Below, piece by piece: positions 34,715 through 43,088 of a stretch of 64,000 bases of DNA (its first letter is position 1; every line of letters begins with the position of its first letter). The position numbers and the translations under genes are program-made. The notes beneath the pieces are model-generated. The model saw only the letters and a list, made by a program, of their open reading frames with translations, ran no database searches and had not been told where the DNA came from. The stretch comes from Bog-159 sp963843255 (lineage in GTDB: Bacteria > Acidobacteriota > Terriglobia > Bryobacterales > Bryobacteraceae): assembly GCA_963843255.1 (NCBI GenBank), contig CAWJJQ010000009.1:434001-498000 (forward strand), given 5' to 3'.

Positions 34715-35101
34715 CTACTGATCCAGGATGACTCGCTTCCATTCCACTCTGGGTTTTTGAAAATTGATGAGCAGAGCCACACGACGACGAGAGGCCTTGA
34801 GGTAATTGATGCATTGCGCCAGATGTGCTTTGGCAAAGTGGTCCACACACTTCAATTCCACGATGACCTTTTCCTCGACCACCAGGTCGGCCACATACTC
34901 GCCCGCGTAATGCCCTTTATAGCAAACTGGAAACGAAACCTGAGCCTTGGCGTTCACGCCGCGAAACGCAAGCTCGTGGAGCAGCGCTCGTTCATAGACC
35001 TTCTCCAGGAATCCGGCACCCAACACATTGGCAACCTCGAAGGCGGCGCCAATTACGGCCTCCGTCAGATCCAGTTCCGATTCGTGTGCATGCGTATCCA
35101 T
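34715..35101 (-). CDS. GxxExxY-family protein (PD-(D/E)XK-like)
   Basis: 128 residues from ATG at 35101 (an alternative GTG at 35134 adds 11 residues). LTEAVIGAAFEVANVLGAGF then LEKVYE contains the family name motif G-x-x-E-x-x-Y (GFLEKVY). YKGHYAGEYVADLVVEEKVIVELK holds the D-x(n)-ExK residues of a nuclease-like fold (ADLVVE.., VELK). Function is not settled. Its first codons (MDTHAHESELDL) match the sequence found in every unit of the adjacent array, which begins 50 bp upstream. Ends 4 bp from the convergent holB. Confidence 0.8.
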   Translation of the reverse strand: MDTHAHESELDLTEAVIGAAFEVANVLGAGFLEKVYERALLHELAFRGVNAKAQVSFPVCYKGHYAGEYVADLVVEEKVIVELKCVDHFAKAHLAQCINYLKASRRRVALLINFQKPRVEWKRVILDQ

Positions 35102-35151
35102 CCGTCGCCATTTAATGAGTTCCTCAAAAATCACAAAGTTCTCACCGGGGA

Positions 35152-36330
35152 GGCGGAATTAGCCACGGATGCACACGGATGGACACAGATGGGCACAGAT
35201 TAGCGGGTGATTTGTCGAATGTCCCGAAGAATTCGGGGAAGGAGACCGAGGCCGCCTCGGCTCCCGTGAAACACAGATCCAATTCCGATTCGTGTGCATC
35301 CGTATCCGTGTGCATCTGTGTCCATCTGTGGCCATTCAATGAAGGCGGAATTAGCCACGGATGCACACGGATAGACACGGATGGGCACAGATTAGCGGGT
35401 GATTTGTCGTGGTGTCTAGAAGAACACGGGGAAGGAGACCGAGGCCGCCCCGGCTCCCTTGAAACACAGATCCAATTCCGATTCGTGTGCATCCGTATCC
35501 GTGTGCATCCGTGTCCATCTGTGGCCATTCAATGAAGGCGGAATTAGCCACGGATGCACACGGATGCACACAGATGGGCACAGATTAGCGGGTGATTTGT
35601 CGAATGTCCCGAAGAATTCGGGGAAGGAGACCGAGGCGGCCTCGGCTCCCTTTGAAACACAGATCCAATTCCGATTCGTGTGCATCCGTATCCGTGTGCA
35701 TCTGTGTCCATCTGTGGCCATTCAATGAAGGCGGAATTAGCCACGGATGCACACGGATAGACACGGATGGGCACAGATTAGCGGGTGATTTGTCGTGGTG
35801 TCTAGAAGAACACGGGGAAGGAGACCGAGGCCGCCCCGGCTCCCTTGAAACACAGAATCCAATTGCGATTCGTGTGCATCCGCATCCGTGTCCATCTGTG
35901 GCCATTCAATGAAGGCGGAATTAGCCACGGATGCACACGGATGCACACAGATGGGCACAGATTAGCGGGTGATTTGTCGAATGTCCCGAAGAATTCGGGG
36001 AAGGAGACCGAGGCGGCCTCGGCTCCCTTTGAAACACAGATCCAATTCCGATTCGTGTGCATCCGTATCCGTGTGCATCTGTGTCCATCTGTGGCCATTC
36101 AATGAAGGCGGAATTAGCCACGGATGCACACGGATAGACACGGATGGGCACAGATTAGCGGGTGATTTGTCGTGGTGTCTAGAAGAACACGGGGAAGGAG
36201 ACCGAGGCCGCCCCGGCTCCCTTGAAACACAGAATCCAATTCCGATTCGTGTGCATCCGCATCCGTGTCCATCTGTGGCCATTCAATGAAGGCGGAATTA
36301 GCCACGGATGCACACGGATGGACACAGATT
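35152..36330 (-). repeat. Chimeric higher-order tandem array (locus 2)
   Basis: Six full units begin at 35153, 35345, 35538, 35731, 35915 and 36108 (lengths 192, 193, 193, 184, 193, 184 bp), with a partial seventh from 36292 running into aroA. Read on the minus strand, each unit is aroA tail codons (GAEAASVSFPEFF-like) then ATCACCCGCTAATCTGTG, a run of 10-bp CCGTGTGCAT-type repeats, the aroA-GxxExxY spacer, and GxxExxY-like codons (DAHESELDL). Two variants alternate: A with GTCGAATGTCCCGAAGAATT and B with GTCGTGGTGTCTAGAAGAAC, so the true period is an A-B dimer of 377-385 bp present three times. Frames across it are not genes. Confidence 0.95.
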
Positions 36331-37609
36331 AGCGGGTGATTTGTCGTAGTGTCTCGAAGAATTCGGGGAAGGAGACCGAGGCGGCCTCGGCGCCCTGAAT
36401 CACCGATTCGCCGTCGGCGCACAATGCCGCTATAGCAAAAGCCATGGCTATGCGGTGATCGCCGAAGGAATCCAGTTCCGCGGCGCGGAGGTGCTGGCGG
36501 CCGGGGATGGCGAGGCTATCCGGTGTTTCCTCGGTCTGGACGCCCATGCGGCGCAGATTTTCGGCGATGGTGGCGATGCGGTCGGTTTCTTTGATGCGCA
36601 GTTCGCCGGCATCCAAGATCTGGAGCCCTTCTTCACTGGCTGCGCCGAGCACGGCCAGGATCGGAATTTCGTCGATCAGGGCGGCGGTGGTTTCTCCGGC
36701 AATGACTCCGCCCCGCAAACTGGAATGCGTCACCAGCAATTCACCGAACAACTCTCCATTGCGGCTCCCGATTTCGGTGATCCGAATGCCGGCGCCCATA
36801 CCAGCGAGGAAATCGAGCAGCGTGGAGCGCGTGGGATTCAGGCCTACGCCGCGGATGACCAAGTGGGAGGCGGGTAGCAGCAGCGCCGCCACGATGAAGA
36901 AGGCGGCGGAGGAAAGGTCGGAGGGTACCGCCAGGTCGCGCCCGATCAAGGCGGGGCAGCCGCGGAGAGTGATGGTTTTGTCCCGTACGCGCAGGTCGGC
37001 GCCGAATTCGCGCAACGCAATTTCGGTATGATCGCGCGAGCGGACCGGTTCGCGGACCAGGGTTTCGCCATCCGCATAAAGGCCGGCGAAGAGGACGCAG
37101 GTTTTCACCTGGGCGCTAGGGACGGGCAGGGTGTAATCGATGGGATGAAGCGGCCCGCCCTGAATGGTGAGCGGTGGAAAGCGGCCGTCGCGCGCGGCGA
37201 TCGAAGCGCCCATCCGGGAAAGCGGCTCCATGATGCGCCCCATGGGGCGGCGCGACAGCGACTCATCGCCGCCGATGGAGGCGGTAAACGGCTGGGCGGC
37301 CAGAATGCCGGAAAGCATGCGGATGGTTGAGCCGGAATTGCCGGCGTCCAATTGCGCGGCAGGAGCACGCAGGCCGTTAAGCCCATGGCCGTGAATCAGA
37401 ACTTCGGTGCCGCTCTCCTCCACGGATACGCCGAGAGCGCGCATGGCGTTGAGGGTGGAATGGCAATCGGCGCCCGTCGAATAGTTCTGAATCCTGGTAT
37501 CGCCCTCAGCGATGGAGGCGATGATGGCATAGCGGTGGGAGATGGATTTGTCGCCAGGCAGGGTAATGGTTCCCGACAGTGAGCGGGCCGGGGGGATTCT
37601 CTGTTGCAT
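36329..37609 (-). CDS. aroA: 3-phosphoshikimate 1-carboxyvinyltransferase (EPSP synthase), class II signature
   Basis: 426 residues. LPGDKSISHRYAIIASIAEG opens the enzyme, followed by AGNSGSTIRMLSGIL and SLSRRPMGRIMEPL. It makes EPSP from shikimate-3-phosphate and PEP. The four class II EPSPS signature motifs are all present: GDKS, SAQVK, RDHTE and NPTR; this class is associated with natural glyphosate tolerance. The C-terminus (GAEAASVSFPEFFETLRQ) is a normal EPSPS end, yet its DNA is the same sequence repeated in the downstream array. Confidence 0.94.
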   Translation of the reverse strand: MQQRIPPARSLSGTITLPGDKSISHRYAIIASIAEGDTRIQNYSTGADCHSTLNAMRALGVSVEESGTEVLIHGHGLNGLRAPAAQLDAGNSGSTIRMLSGILAAQPFTASIGGDESLSRRPMGRIMEPLSRMGASIAARDGRFPPLTIQGGPLHPIDYTLPVPSAQVKTCVLFAGLYADGETLVREPVRSRDHTEIALREFGADLRVRDKTITLRGCPALIGRDLAVPSDLSSAAFFIVAALLLPASHLVIRGVGLNPTRSTLLDFLAGMGAGIRITEIGSRNGELFGELLVTHSSLRGGVIAGETTAALIDEIPILAVLGAASEEGLQILDAGELRIKETDRIATIAENLRRMGVQTEETPDSLAIPGRQHLRAAELDSFGDHRIAMAFAIAALCADGESVIQGAEAASVSFPEFFETLRQITR

Positions 37610-37655
37610 GCGGAATCCCCATTCTATCGTGGGAGCCAGGAACCACCCAAAAACG

Positions 37656-38036
37656 TTAAGCGCCCAACGCCATTACGGGCGCGAGCCGTTGCACGAGACG
37701 TGTCGCGCGGAACGGCTGAAACCGGTATCCGACGCTGAAAATCGTCTCGATATAGGTACCGCTGTGCTCGCCCAGTTTTTTGCGCAGGCGGCGGATGTGC
37801 ACGTCCAGCGTACGGGTACGAATCTGGTTGCTGTAGCCCCAGACGCGGAGCAGCAGAGTTTCGCGGCTCACCACTTCACCGGCGTTCTGGATCAGCAGGG
37901 CCAGCAGATCGTATTCCTTGCGAGTCAACCCCAACGGTTTCGCATCCAAGAGCGCTACCTTGTGCTCGAAGTCCATGTCCAGGTGCTGATCGTGATAGCG
38001 TTGCTCGTGCATTGTGGCAATCTGAAGCGGTCCCAT
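37656..38036 (-). CDS. Stand-alone OmpR/PhoB-type DNA-binding protein (no receiver domain)
   Basis: 126 residues. The only domain is the winged helix: LLDAKPLGLTRKEYDLLALL, VVSRETLLLRVWGYSNQIRT, TLDVHIRRLRKKLGEHSGTY and IETIFSVGYRFQP cover the beta-platform, recognition helix and wing. The phosphorylatable receiver domain (~120 residues) that normally precedes it is absent, and no remnant is seen upstream. AAAGGAG precedes the ATG. It must act without phosphorylation or be controlled by another input. Repeats in its own upstream region fit autoregulation. Confidence 0.85.
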   Translation of the reverse strand: MGPLQIATMHEQRYHDQHLDMDFEHKVALLDAKPLGLTRKEYDLLALLIQNAGEVVSRETLLLRVWGYSNQIRTRTLDVHIRRLRKKLGEHSGTYIETIFSVGYRFQPFRATRLVQRLAPVMALGA

Positions 38037-38111
38037 TCCAAATCTCCTTTAATTAAGCGTTTCGCCTATACTGATGCTACGGATGAGAGGTAGTGGTGGT
38101 GGTTTGGGTCT

Positions 38112-38137
38112 TGTAAAAGTTTTGTAAAAGGTGTAAA
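38112..38137. promoter_or_regulatory. Direct repeats, candidate OmpR/PhoB-type boxes
   Basis: TGTAAA occurs at 38112, 38123 and 38132; on the minus strand this is TTTTACAAAAC-TTTTACAAGAC, an 11-bp direct repeat. Tandem 11-bp spacing is what OmpR/PhoB dimers bind. It lies about 76 bp upstream of the winged-helix gene and 120 bp upstream of the asparaginase-type gene. Confidence 0.5.
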
Positions 38138-38257
38138 CGGGACTAAAAAGAACGGACTTTGACGGGAACTGCATTGGACGCGAAAACGGAGTACGCCATC
38201 CCGGTAAAGCTGTGACATAATGGCCATTCATTGAACGGGTAGCAGGTGGAGCGGATC

Positions 38258-39376
38258 ATGGAAAATGACAACAGCATTAGCCGCAGAGCGCTCATGCTCG
38301 GTACGGCCATGCTGCCCGCGCTGGGTGCGGCGCGCGCGCAGAAGTCCGGTGACATCGTCGTCTCCAGCGCTAATGGACAGCGTGCCTGTGCCCGCGCCAT
38401 GGAGGTTCTTAAGGCAGGGGGCGATACGCTGGACGCAGTCGTCGCCGGCGTGAACATCAACGAGGAAGACCCCGAAGACACATCCGTAGGCTACGGCGGG
38501 CTGCCCAACGAAGAAGGCGTGGTGGAACTGGATGCCAGCGTGATGCACGGGCCATCGCGGCGGGCTGGTTCGGTGGCTTCCATCCGGGGCGTGAAGACGC
38601 CGTCCAAAATCGCCAAGCTGGTGATGGAGCAGACCGACCACGTGATGCTGGTGGGGGCGGGAGCCGGGAAGTTCGCCGAGGAAATGGGATATGCGCCGGT
38701 GGATATGCTCACGGCGAAATCGCGGCTGGCATGGCTTACCTGGAAATCTTCGCTGCGAGATCCGGAGGGCCACAGTAATTGGGGACCGGGTTTGGACGCG
38801 CCGAAGCCGAAGACCATGTCGCGGCTGAAGGAGATGTTTCCGGAGGCGGATGAAGATACGCTCGTATGGGCCTGGGAGATGGCCGGACACCCCACTACGG
38901 GCACGATCAACTGCCTGTCGCGGAACAGCAAAGGTGAGATGTCGGGTGTCACGACCACTAGCGGCCTGGCGTGGAAGATCGCGGGCCGGGTAGGGGATTC
39001 GCCGATCATCGGCGCGGGTTTGTATCTGGATCAGGACGTAGGCGGGGCCGGTTCCACCGGGCGCGGCGAGGAAAATATTCGCATCGCGGGCGGACATACG
39101 GTGGTGGAGAACATGCGGCACGGGATGTCGCCCAAGGAAGCGTGCCTGGACGCGCTCAAACGCGTGGCGCGGAACTTCGACAATGACATGGAGCGTCTGG
39201 AAAAAGTAGACCTCAATTTCTATGCGTTGCGCAAAGACGGCGAATTTGGCGGCGCATCGCTGTGGAATGGGGAAATCCGCGCGGGCAAGCTCAGAACCGC
39301 GCACTTTGCGGTCAACGACGGCTCCGGTGCCAGCCGTCTGGAGACCACAGTATATTTATTCGAACGAAAAAGCTAA
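38258..39376 (+). CDS. Tat-exported N-terminal-nucleophile asparaginase / glycosylasparaginase-like hydrolase
   Basis: 372 residues from ATG 38258 (GGTGGAG before it; a GTG 4 codons upstream is possible). SISRRALMLGTAMLPALGAARA is a twin-arginine signal peptide. ARAMEVLKAGGDTLDAVVAG is the conserved alpha-subunit start, and GHPTTGTINCL (~residues 209-219) holds the Thr that becomes the N-terminal nucleophile after self-cleavage. SGLAWKIAGRVGDSPIIGAG and GGAGSTGRGEENIR are typical of N4-(beta-GlcNAc)-L-asparaginases. Expected to cleave Asn-linked glycan or isoaspartyl substrates in the periplasm. Ends 15 bp before actA. Confidence 0.85.
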   Translation: MENDNSISRRALMLGTAMLPALGAARAQKSGDIVVSSANGQRACARAMEVLKAGGDTLDAVVAGVNINEEDPEDTSVGYGGLPNEEGVVELDASVMHGPSRRAGSVASIRGVKTPSKIAKLVMEQTDHVMLVGAGAGKFAEEMGYAPVDMLTAKSRLAWLTWKSSLRDPEGHSNWGPGLDAPKPKTMSRLKEMFPEADEDTLVWAWEMAGHPTTGTINCLSRNSKGEMSGVTTTSGLAWKIAGRVGDSPIIGAGLYLDQDVGGAGSTGRGEENIRIAGGHTVVENMRHGMSPKEACLDALKRVARNFDNDMERLEKVDLNFYALRKDGEFGGASLWNGEIRAGKLRTAHFAVNDGSGASRLETTVYLFERKS

Positions 39377-39391
39377 ATCTCGCTTAGACGA

Positions 39392-40051
39392 ATGGCTCAG
39401 ATTTTCCATCACAGCACTAATACGCTTTCGCGCATTACGATCTATGGCGCGGTTTTTGTTTTAGCCTTTCTGACCTGGGGTTTCGCAACAATTGACAGGT
39501 CTGGTTATGAGACACGCGAAGGACAGATACGCGAGCAGCCCGTTCCATTCAGTCACAAACATCACGTAGCGGACGATGGCATCGATTGCCGCTATTGTCA
39601 CACGACTGTAGAAACATCCAATACGGCGAATATTCCGCCAACCAAGACCTGCATGAACTGTCACTCGCAGATTTGGAGTACGAGCCCCATGCTGGAGCCT
39701 GTACGGGAGAGTTACCGCAGTGGTAAGTCGCTCGAGTGGACGCGGGTCCACGATCTTCCGGACTACGTTTATTTCAACCACAGCATCCATGTGAACAAGG
39801 GTGTGGGCTGCGAGACCTGTCACGGGCGGGTGGACCAGATGCCGCTGATGTACCAGGCGCATTCGCTGCAGATGCAGTGGTGCCTGGACTGCCACCGGCA
39901 TCCCGAGCAGAACGTGCGGCCGCGTTCGGAAGTGTTCACCATGGGGTACCAACCGCCCGAAGACCAGGAGACCCTGGGACGCCGCCTGGTAGAGGAATAT
40001 AAGATTCAAGACGCACGCACCCTGACGAGCTGTTCCACGTGCCACCGATGA
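39392..40051 (+). CDS. actA: Alternative complex III subunit ActA, pentaheme cytochrome c
   Basis: 219 residues. One N-terminal membrane helix (GAVFVLAFLTWGFATID) anchors a periplasmic domain with five CxxCH heme sites: CRYCH (~66), CMNCH (~87), CETCH (~140), CLDCH (~164), CSTCH (~214). Pentaheme ActA carries electrons from ActB in the cytochrome bc1-independent quinol:electron acceptor oxidoreductase. Its stop overlaps the actB start (ATGA). First gene of the operon. Confidence 0.93.
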   Translation: MAQIFHHSTNTLSRITIYGAVFVLAFLTWGFATIDRSGYETREGQIREQPVPFSHKHHVADDGIDCRYCHTTVETSNTANIPPTKTCMNCHSQIWSTSPMLEPVRESYRSGKSLEWTRVHDLPDYVYFNHSIHVNKGVGCETCHGRVDQMPLMYQAHSLQMQWCLDCHRHPEQNVRPRSEVFTMGYQPPEDQETLGRRLVEEYKIQDARTLTSCSTCHR

Positions 40052-43041
40052 GTGAGAATACAAAGCCGAGCGAAACGAAGAAACTCGATCTGCCCGCCGT
40101 GCGCGCGCTGCTGGAGAAATCGCACGGGCGCGAATACTGGCGCAGCCTGGAAGACCTGGCGCAGACCGATGCGTTTCAGGATTTAATGCACAGGGAGTTC
40201 CCGCGGTACGCCTCGGAATGGGAAGACGGGGACAGCCGGCGGAACTTCATTAAGCTGATGGGCGCATCGCTGGCGCTGGCAGGTTTGACGGCGTGCACGC
40301 GGCAGCCTACCGAACTGATCACGCCGTACGTGCGGCAGCCCGAGGAACTGGTGCCGGGGCGGCCCCTGTTTTTCGCAACGGCCATGCCGCTGGGCTCCGG
40401 ATCAACCGGACTGCTGGTGGAAAGCCACGAAGGGCGGCCCACAAAAGTGGAAGGAAATGCCGATCATCCCACGCTGGGAGGCTGCGATGTCTACGCGCAG
40501 GCTTCGGTGTTGGAGTTGTACGATCCGGACCGGTCGCAGGCATTGACGCTGGAAGGCGAGATCCGGTCGTGGAGCGCGTTTCTGGGGGCTGTGCAAGAGG
40601 CGGTAACCGCACAAAAGGCGAAGGGCGGCGCGGGCATCAGGATTTTGACCGGGTCAATTACGTCGCCTACGCTGGCGAACCAGGTGAAGGAGTTGACCGC
40701 CACTTTCCCGGGGGCCAAGTGGCACCAGTGGGAACCCGCGGGCGCGCATTCAGCGCAGGCCGGTGCGCAACTGGCCTTCGGGCAGCCGGTCCATACCACT
40801 TACGATTTTAGCGGCGCCGACGTGATTGTTTCGCTCGACGCCGATTTTCTGAACTCGGGGCCGGGCAGCTTGCGATACGCGCGACAGTTTTCCGCGCGGC
40901 GGCGGGTGCGCGGCGGCAAAACCGAAATGAACCGGCTCTACATGGTGGAGCCGATGCCGTCGCCGACCGGAACCAAGGCCGATCACCGGATGCCGCTGCG
41001 GGCGGCGGACGTGGAGCAGTTTGCCTGGAGCCTGGCGGCGGCATTGGGCGCCGATACGGGCGGACGCAAGGGCACTGCCACCGCGGCCGATGGATGGATT
41101 CCCGCCATTGTGGGCGATCTGCAAAAACACCGCGGGTCCAGCCTGGTGATTGCGGGCGAGCAGCAAAGTGCGGCGGTGCACGCGCTGGCGCACAGCATGA
41201 ACGCGCTGCTGGGCAATGCCGGCAAGACCGTTGTGTACACGGATCCGCTGGTACCGCATCCGATGGACATGGTGGCGTCGCTCAACGATCTGGTGAAGGA
41301 CCTGGATGCCGGTCAAGTCGATTTGCTGCTGATTCTGGGCGGTAATCCGGCGTTCAACGCGCCGGTGGAGCTGGGCTTCCGGGACCGTTTGAAGAAGGCC
41401 GCGCTGCGGGTGCACCTGAGCCTGCACGAGGACGAGACCAGCGAGCTTTGCCACTGGCATCTGCCGTTGACCCACTACCTGGAAACATGGAGCGATTGCC
41501 GGGCGCACGATGGCACGGTGACCATCATGCAGCCGCTGATCGCCCCGCTCTATGGGGGCAAGTCCGCACACGAAGTGCTGACTATGCTTACCGGGCAGCC
41601 GGAGCGGACTTCCTACGATATCGTAAAAGGCTACTGGGGCACGCAGCATACGGGCGCGGATTTTGAGGCGTGGTGGCGCAAAGCCGTACACGATGGCGTG
41701 GTGCCGGATACGGTGCTGCCGGCGAAGAGCTTTGCCGTACGCAAGGGATGGGCTGGCGGCTTGCCGCAGGCATCGCAGGGGCAGGGATTGGAGGTCGTCT
41801 TTCGGCCCGATCCCGCTATATATGACGGCCGGTTTGCCAATAACGGCTGGCTGCAGGAATTTCCGCGGCCGATTACGCAACTGACCTGGGACAATGCGGC
41901 GATCCTCAGCCCCAAGACCGCACAGGAACAGGGCGTGGTCACTACCGACCTGGTGGAGATCGCGTATCGCGGTTACAAGATGCGCGCGCCGGTGTTCATC
42001 CAGCCCGGGCACGCGGACGGGTCGGTCACCGTGCACCTGGGCTACGGCCGGACACGCGCCGGACACGTGGGGACGCGCATCGGTTTCAACCCGTATGGCA
42101 TGCGCACCTCCTCGGCGCTGTGGCAGGACTACGGCCTGGAGATGCGGAAGGTGGGCGGCGATTACCTGCTGGTGAGCGTGCAGGATTATCACGCGCTGGA
42201 CACGGAGCGGCACACCATCGAGAAGGCGAATATCGCGGAGTACCGCGGTAACCCGAATATGATCCAGGAATCGGCCGAGGCGCCGCCGCCCGAGCTGACG
42301 CTGTACCCCGGTTTCAAGTACGACAATTACGCGTGGGGCATGGCGATCGACTTGAGCGCCTGCACCGGCTGCGGCGCGTGCGTAATCGCGTGCCAGGCGG
42401 AAAACAATATCGCGGTGGTGGGGAAACAAGAGGTGCATCACGGCCGCCACATGCACTGGCTGCGGGTGGACAGCTACTTCCACGGCAGCGTGGAAAATCC
42501 GGAGATCTACAACCAACCGGTGCCGTGCATGCAGTGCGAAAATGCGCCGTGCGAGCTGGTGTGCCCGGTGCAGGCTACCAATCACAGCAGCGAAGGCCTG
42601 AACGATATGGTGTACAACCGCTGTGTAGGCACGCGCTACTGCTCCAATAACTGCCCGTACAAGGTGCGGCGGTTCAACTTTTTCCTGTTTTCGGATTTCC
42701 ATACCCAGAGCCTGAAGCTGCAGCGCAATCCGGACGTGAGCGTGCGCAGCCGGGGCGTGATGGAGAAGTGCACGTACTGCGTGCAGCGCATCAACCGGGC
42801 CAAGATCGACTCGGAAAAAGAAGACCGCAAGGTGCACGACGGCGAGATTCAGACGGCATGCCAGGCCACCTGCCCGACCGAGGCCATCATTTTCGGCAAC
42901 ATCAACGATCCCAACAGCCAGGTGGCCAAGATGAAGGCGGAGAAGACCAACTACGGCCTGCTGGCGGATTTGAATACGAAGCCGCGGACGACTTACCTGG
43001 CCGCGCTGCGCAATCCGAATCCGGATTTGGAGAAAGCATGA
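40048..43041 (+). CDS. actB: ACIII subunit ActB: molybdopterin-oxidoreductase-like (B1) fused to four-cluster ferredoxin (B2)
   Basis: 997 residues. SRRNFIKLMGASLALAGLTAC is a Tat-like signal with a lipobox-like Cys. Residues ~60-720 resemble a molybdopterin oxidoreductase, though ACIII members do not bind the cofactor. Residues ~770-960 have four 4Fe-4S/3Fe-4S motif groups: CTGCGACVIACQAEN, CMQCENAPCELVCP, CVGTRYCSNNCPYK, CTYCVQRI...CQATCPTEA. In some species B1 and B2 are separate; here they are one chain. Start at 40048 chosen over a GTG at 40039 by overlap with the actA stop. Confidence 0.92.
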   Translation: MSENTKPSETKKLDLPAVRALLEKSHGREYWRSLEDLAQTDAFQDLMHREFPRYASEWEDGDSRRNFIKLMGASLALAGLTACTRQPTELITPYVRQPEELVPGRPLFFATAMPLGSGSTGLLVESHEGRPTKVEGNADHPTLGGCDVYAQASVLELYDPDRSQALTLEGEIRSWSAFLGAVQEAVTAQKAKGGAGIRILTGSITSPTLANQVKELTATFPGAKWHQWEPAGAHSAQAGAQLAFGQPVHTTYDFSGADVIVSLDADFLNSGPGSLRYARQFSARRRVRGGKTEMNRLYMVEPMPSPTGTKADHRMPLRAADVEQFAWSLAAALGADTGGRKGTATAADGWIPAIVGDLQKHRGSSLVIAGEQQSAAVHALAHSMNALLGNAGKTVVYTDPLVPHPMDMVASLNDLVKDLDAGQVDLLLILGGNPAFNAPVELGFRDRLKKAALRVHLSLHEDETSELCHWHLPLTHYLETWSDCRAHDGTVTIMQPLIAPLYGGKSAHEVLTMLTGQPERTSYDIVKGYWGTQHTGADFEAWWRKAVHDGVVPDTVLPAKSFAVRKGWAGGLPQASQGQGLEVVFRPDPAIYDGRFANNGWLQEFPRPITQLTWDNAAILSPKTAQEQGVVTTDLVEIAYRGYKMRAPVFIQPGHADGSVTVHLGYGRTRAGHVGTRIGFNPYGMRTSSALWQDYGLEMRKVGGDYLLVSVQDYHALDTERHTIEKANIAEYRGNPNMIQESAEAPPPELTLYPGFKYDNYAWGMAIDLSACTGCGACVIACQAENNIAVVGKQEVHHGRHMHWLRVDSYFHGSVENPEIYNQPVPCMQCENAPCELVCPVQATNHSSEGLNDMVYNRCVGTRYCSNNCPYKVRRFNFFLFSDFHTQSLKLQRNPDVSVRSRGVMEKCTYCVQRINRAKIDSEKEDRKVHDGEIQTACQATCPTEAIIFGNINDPNSQVAKMKAEKTNYGLLADLNTKPRTTYLAALRNPNPDLEKA

Positions 43042-43088
43042 CGGACCGCCGGACCGGGCCATGGATTAGCCGGCAAACGAATTGAACA

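Noticed and set aside
35152..36330. CRISPR array
   Set aside because: Units are ~190 bp with no unique spacers between short identical repeats, and there are no cas genes.
35142..36422. Many short open frames with HGCTRM / TDAHESELDL / SIRVHPW residues on both strands
   Set aside because: They are translations of the tandem repeat, follow its period, and have no start signals or independent conservation expected of genes.
40750..43062. 770-codon open frame opposite actB
   Set aside because: It is a His/Arg/Gln-rich antisense shadow caused by GC-rich codon bias; actB on the plus strand has clear motifs throughout.
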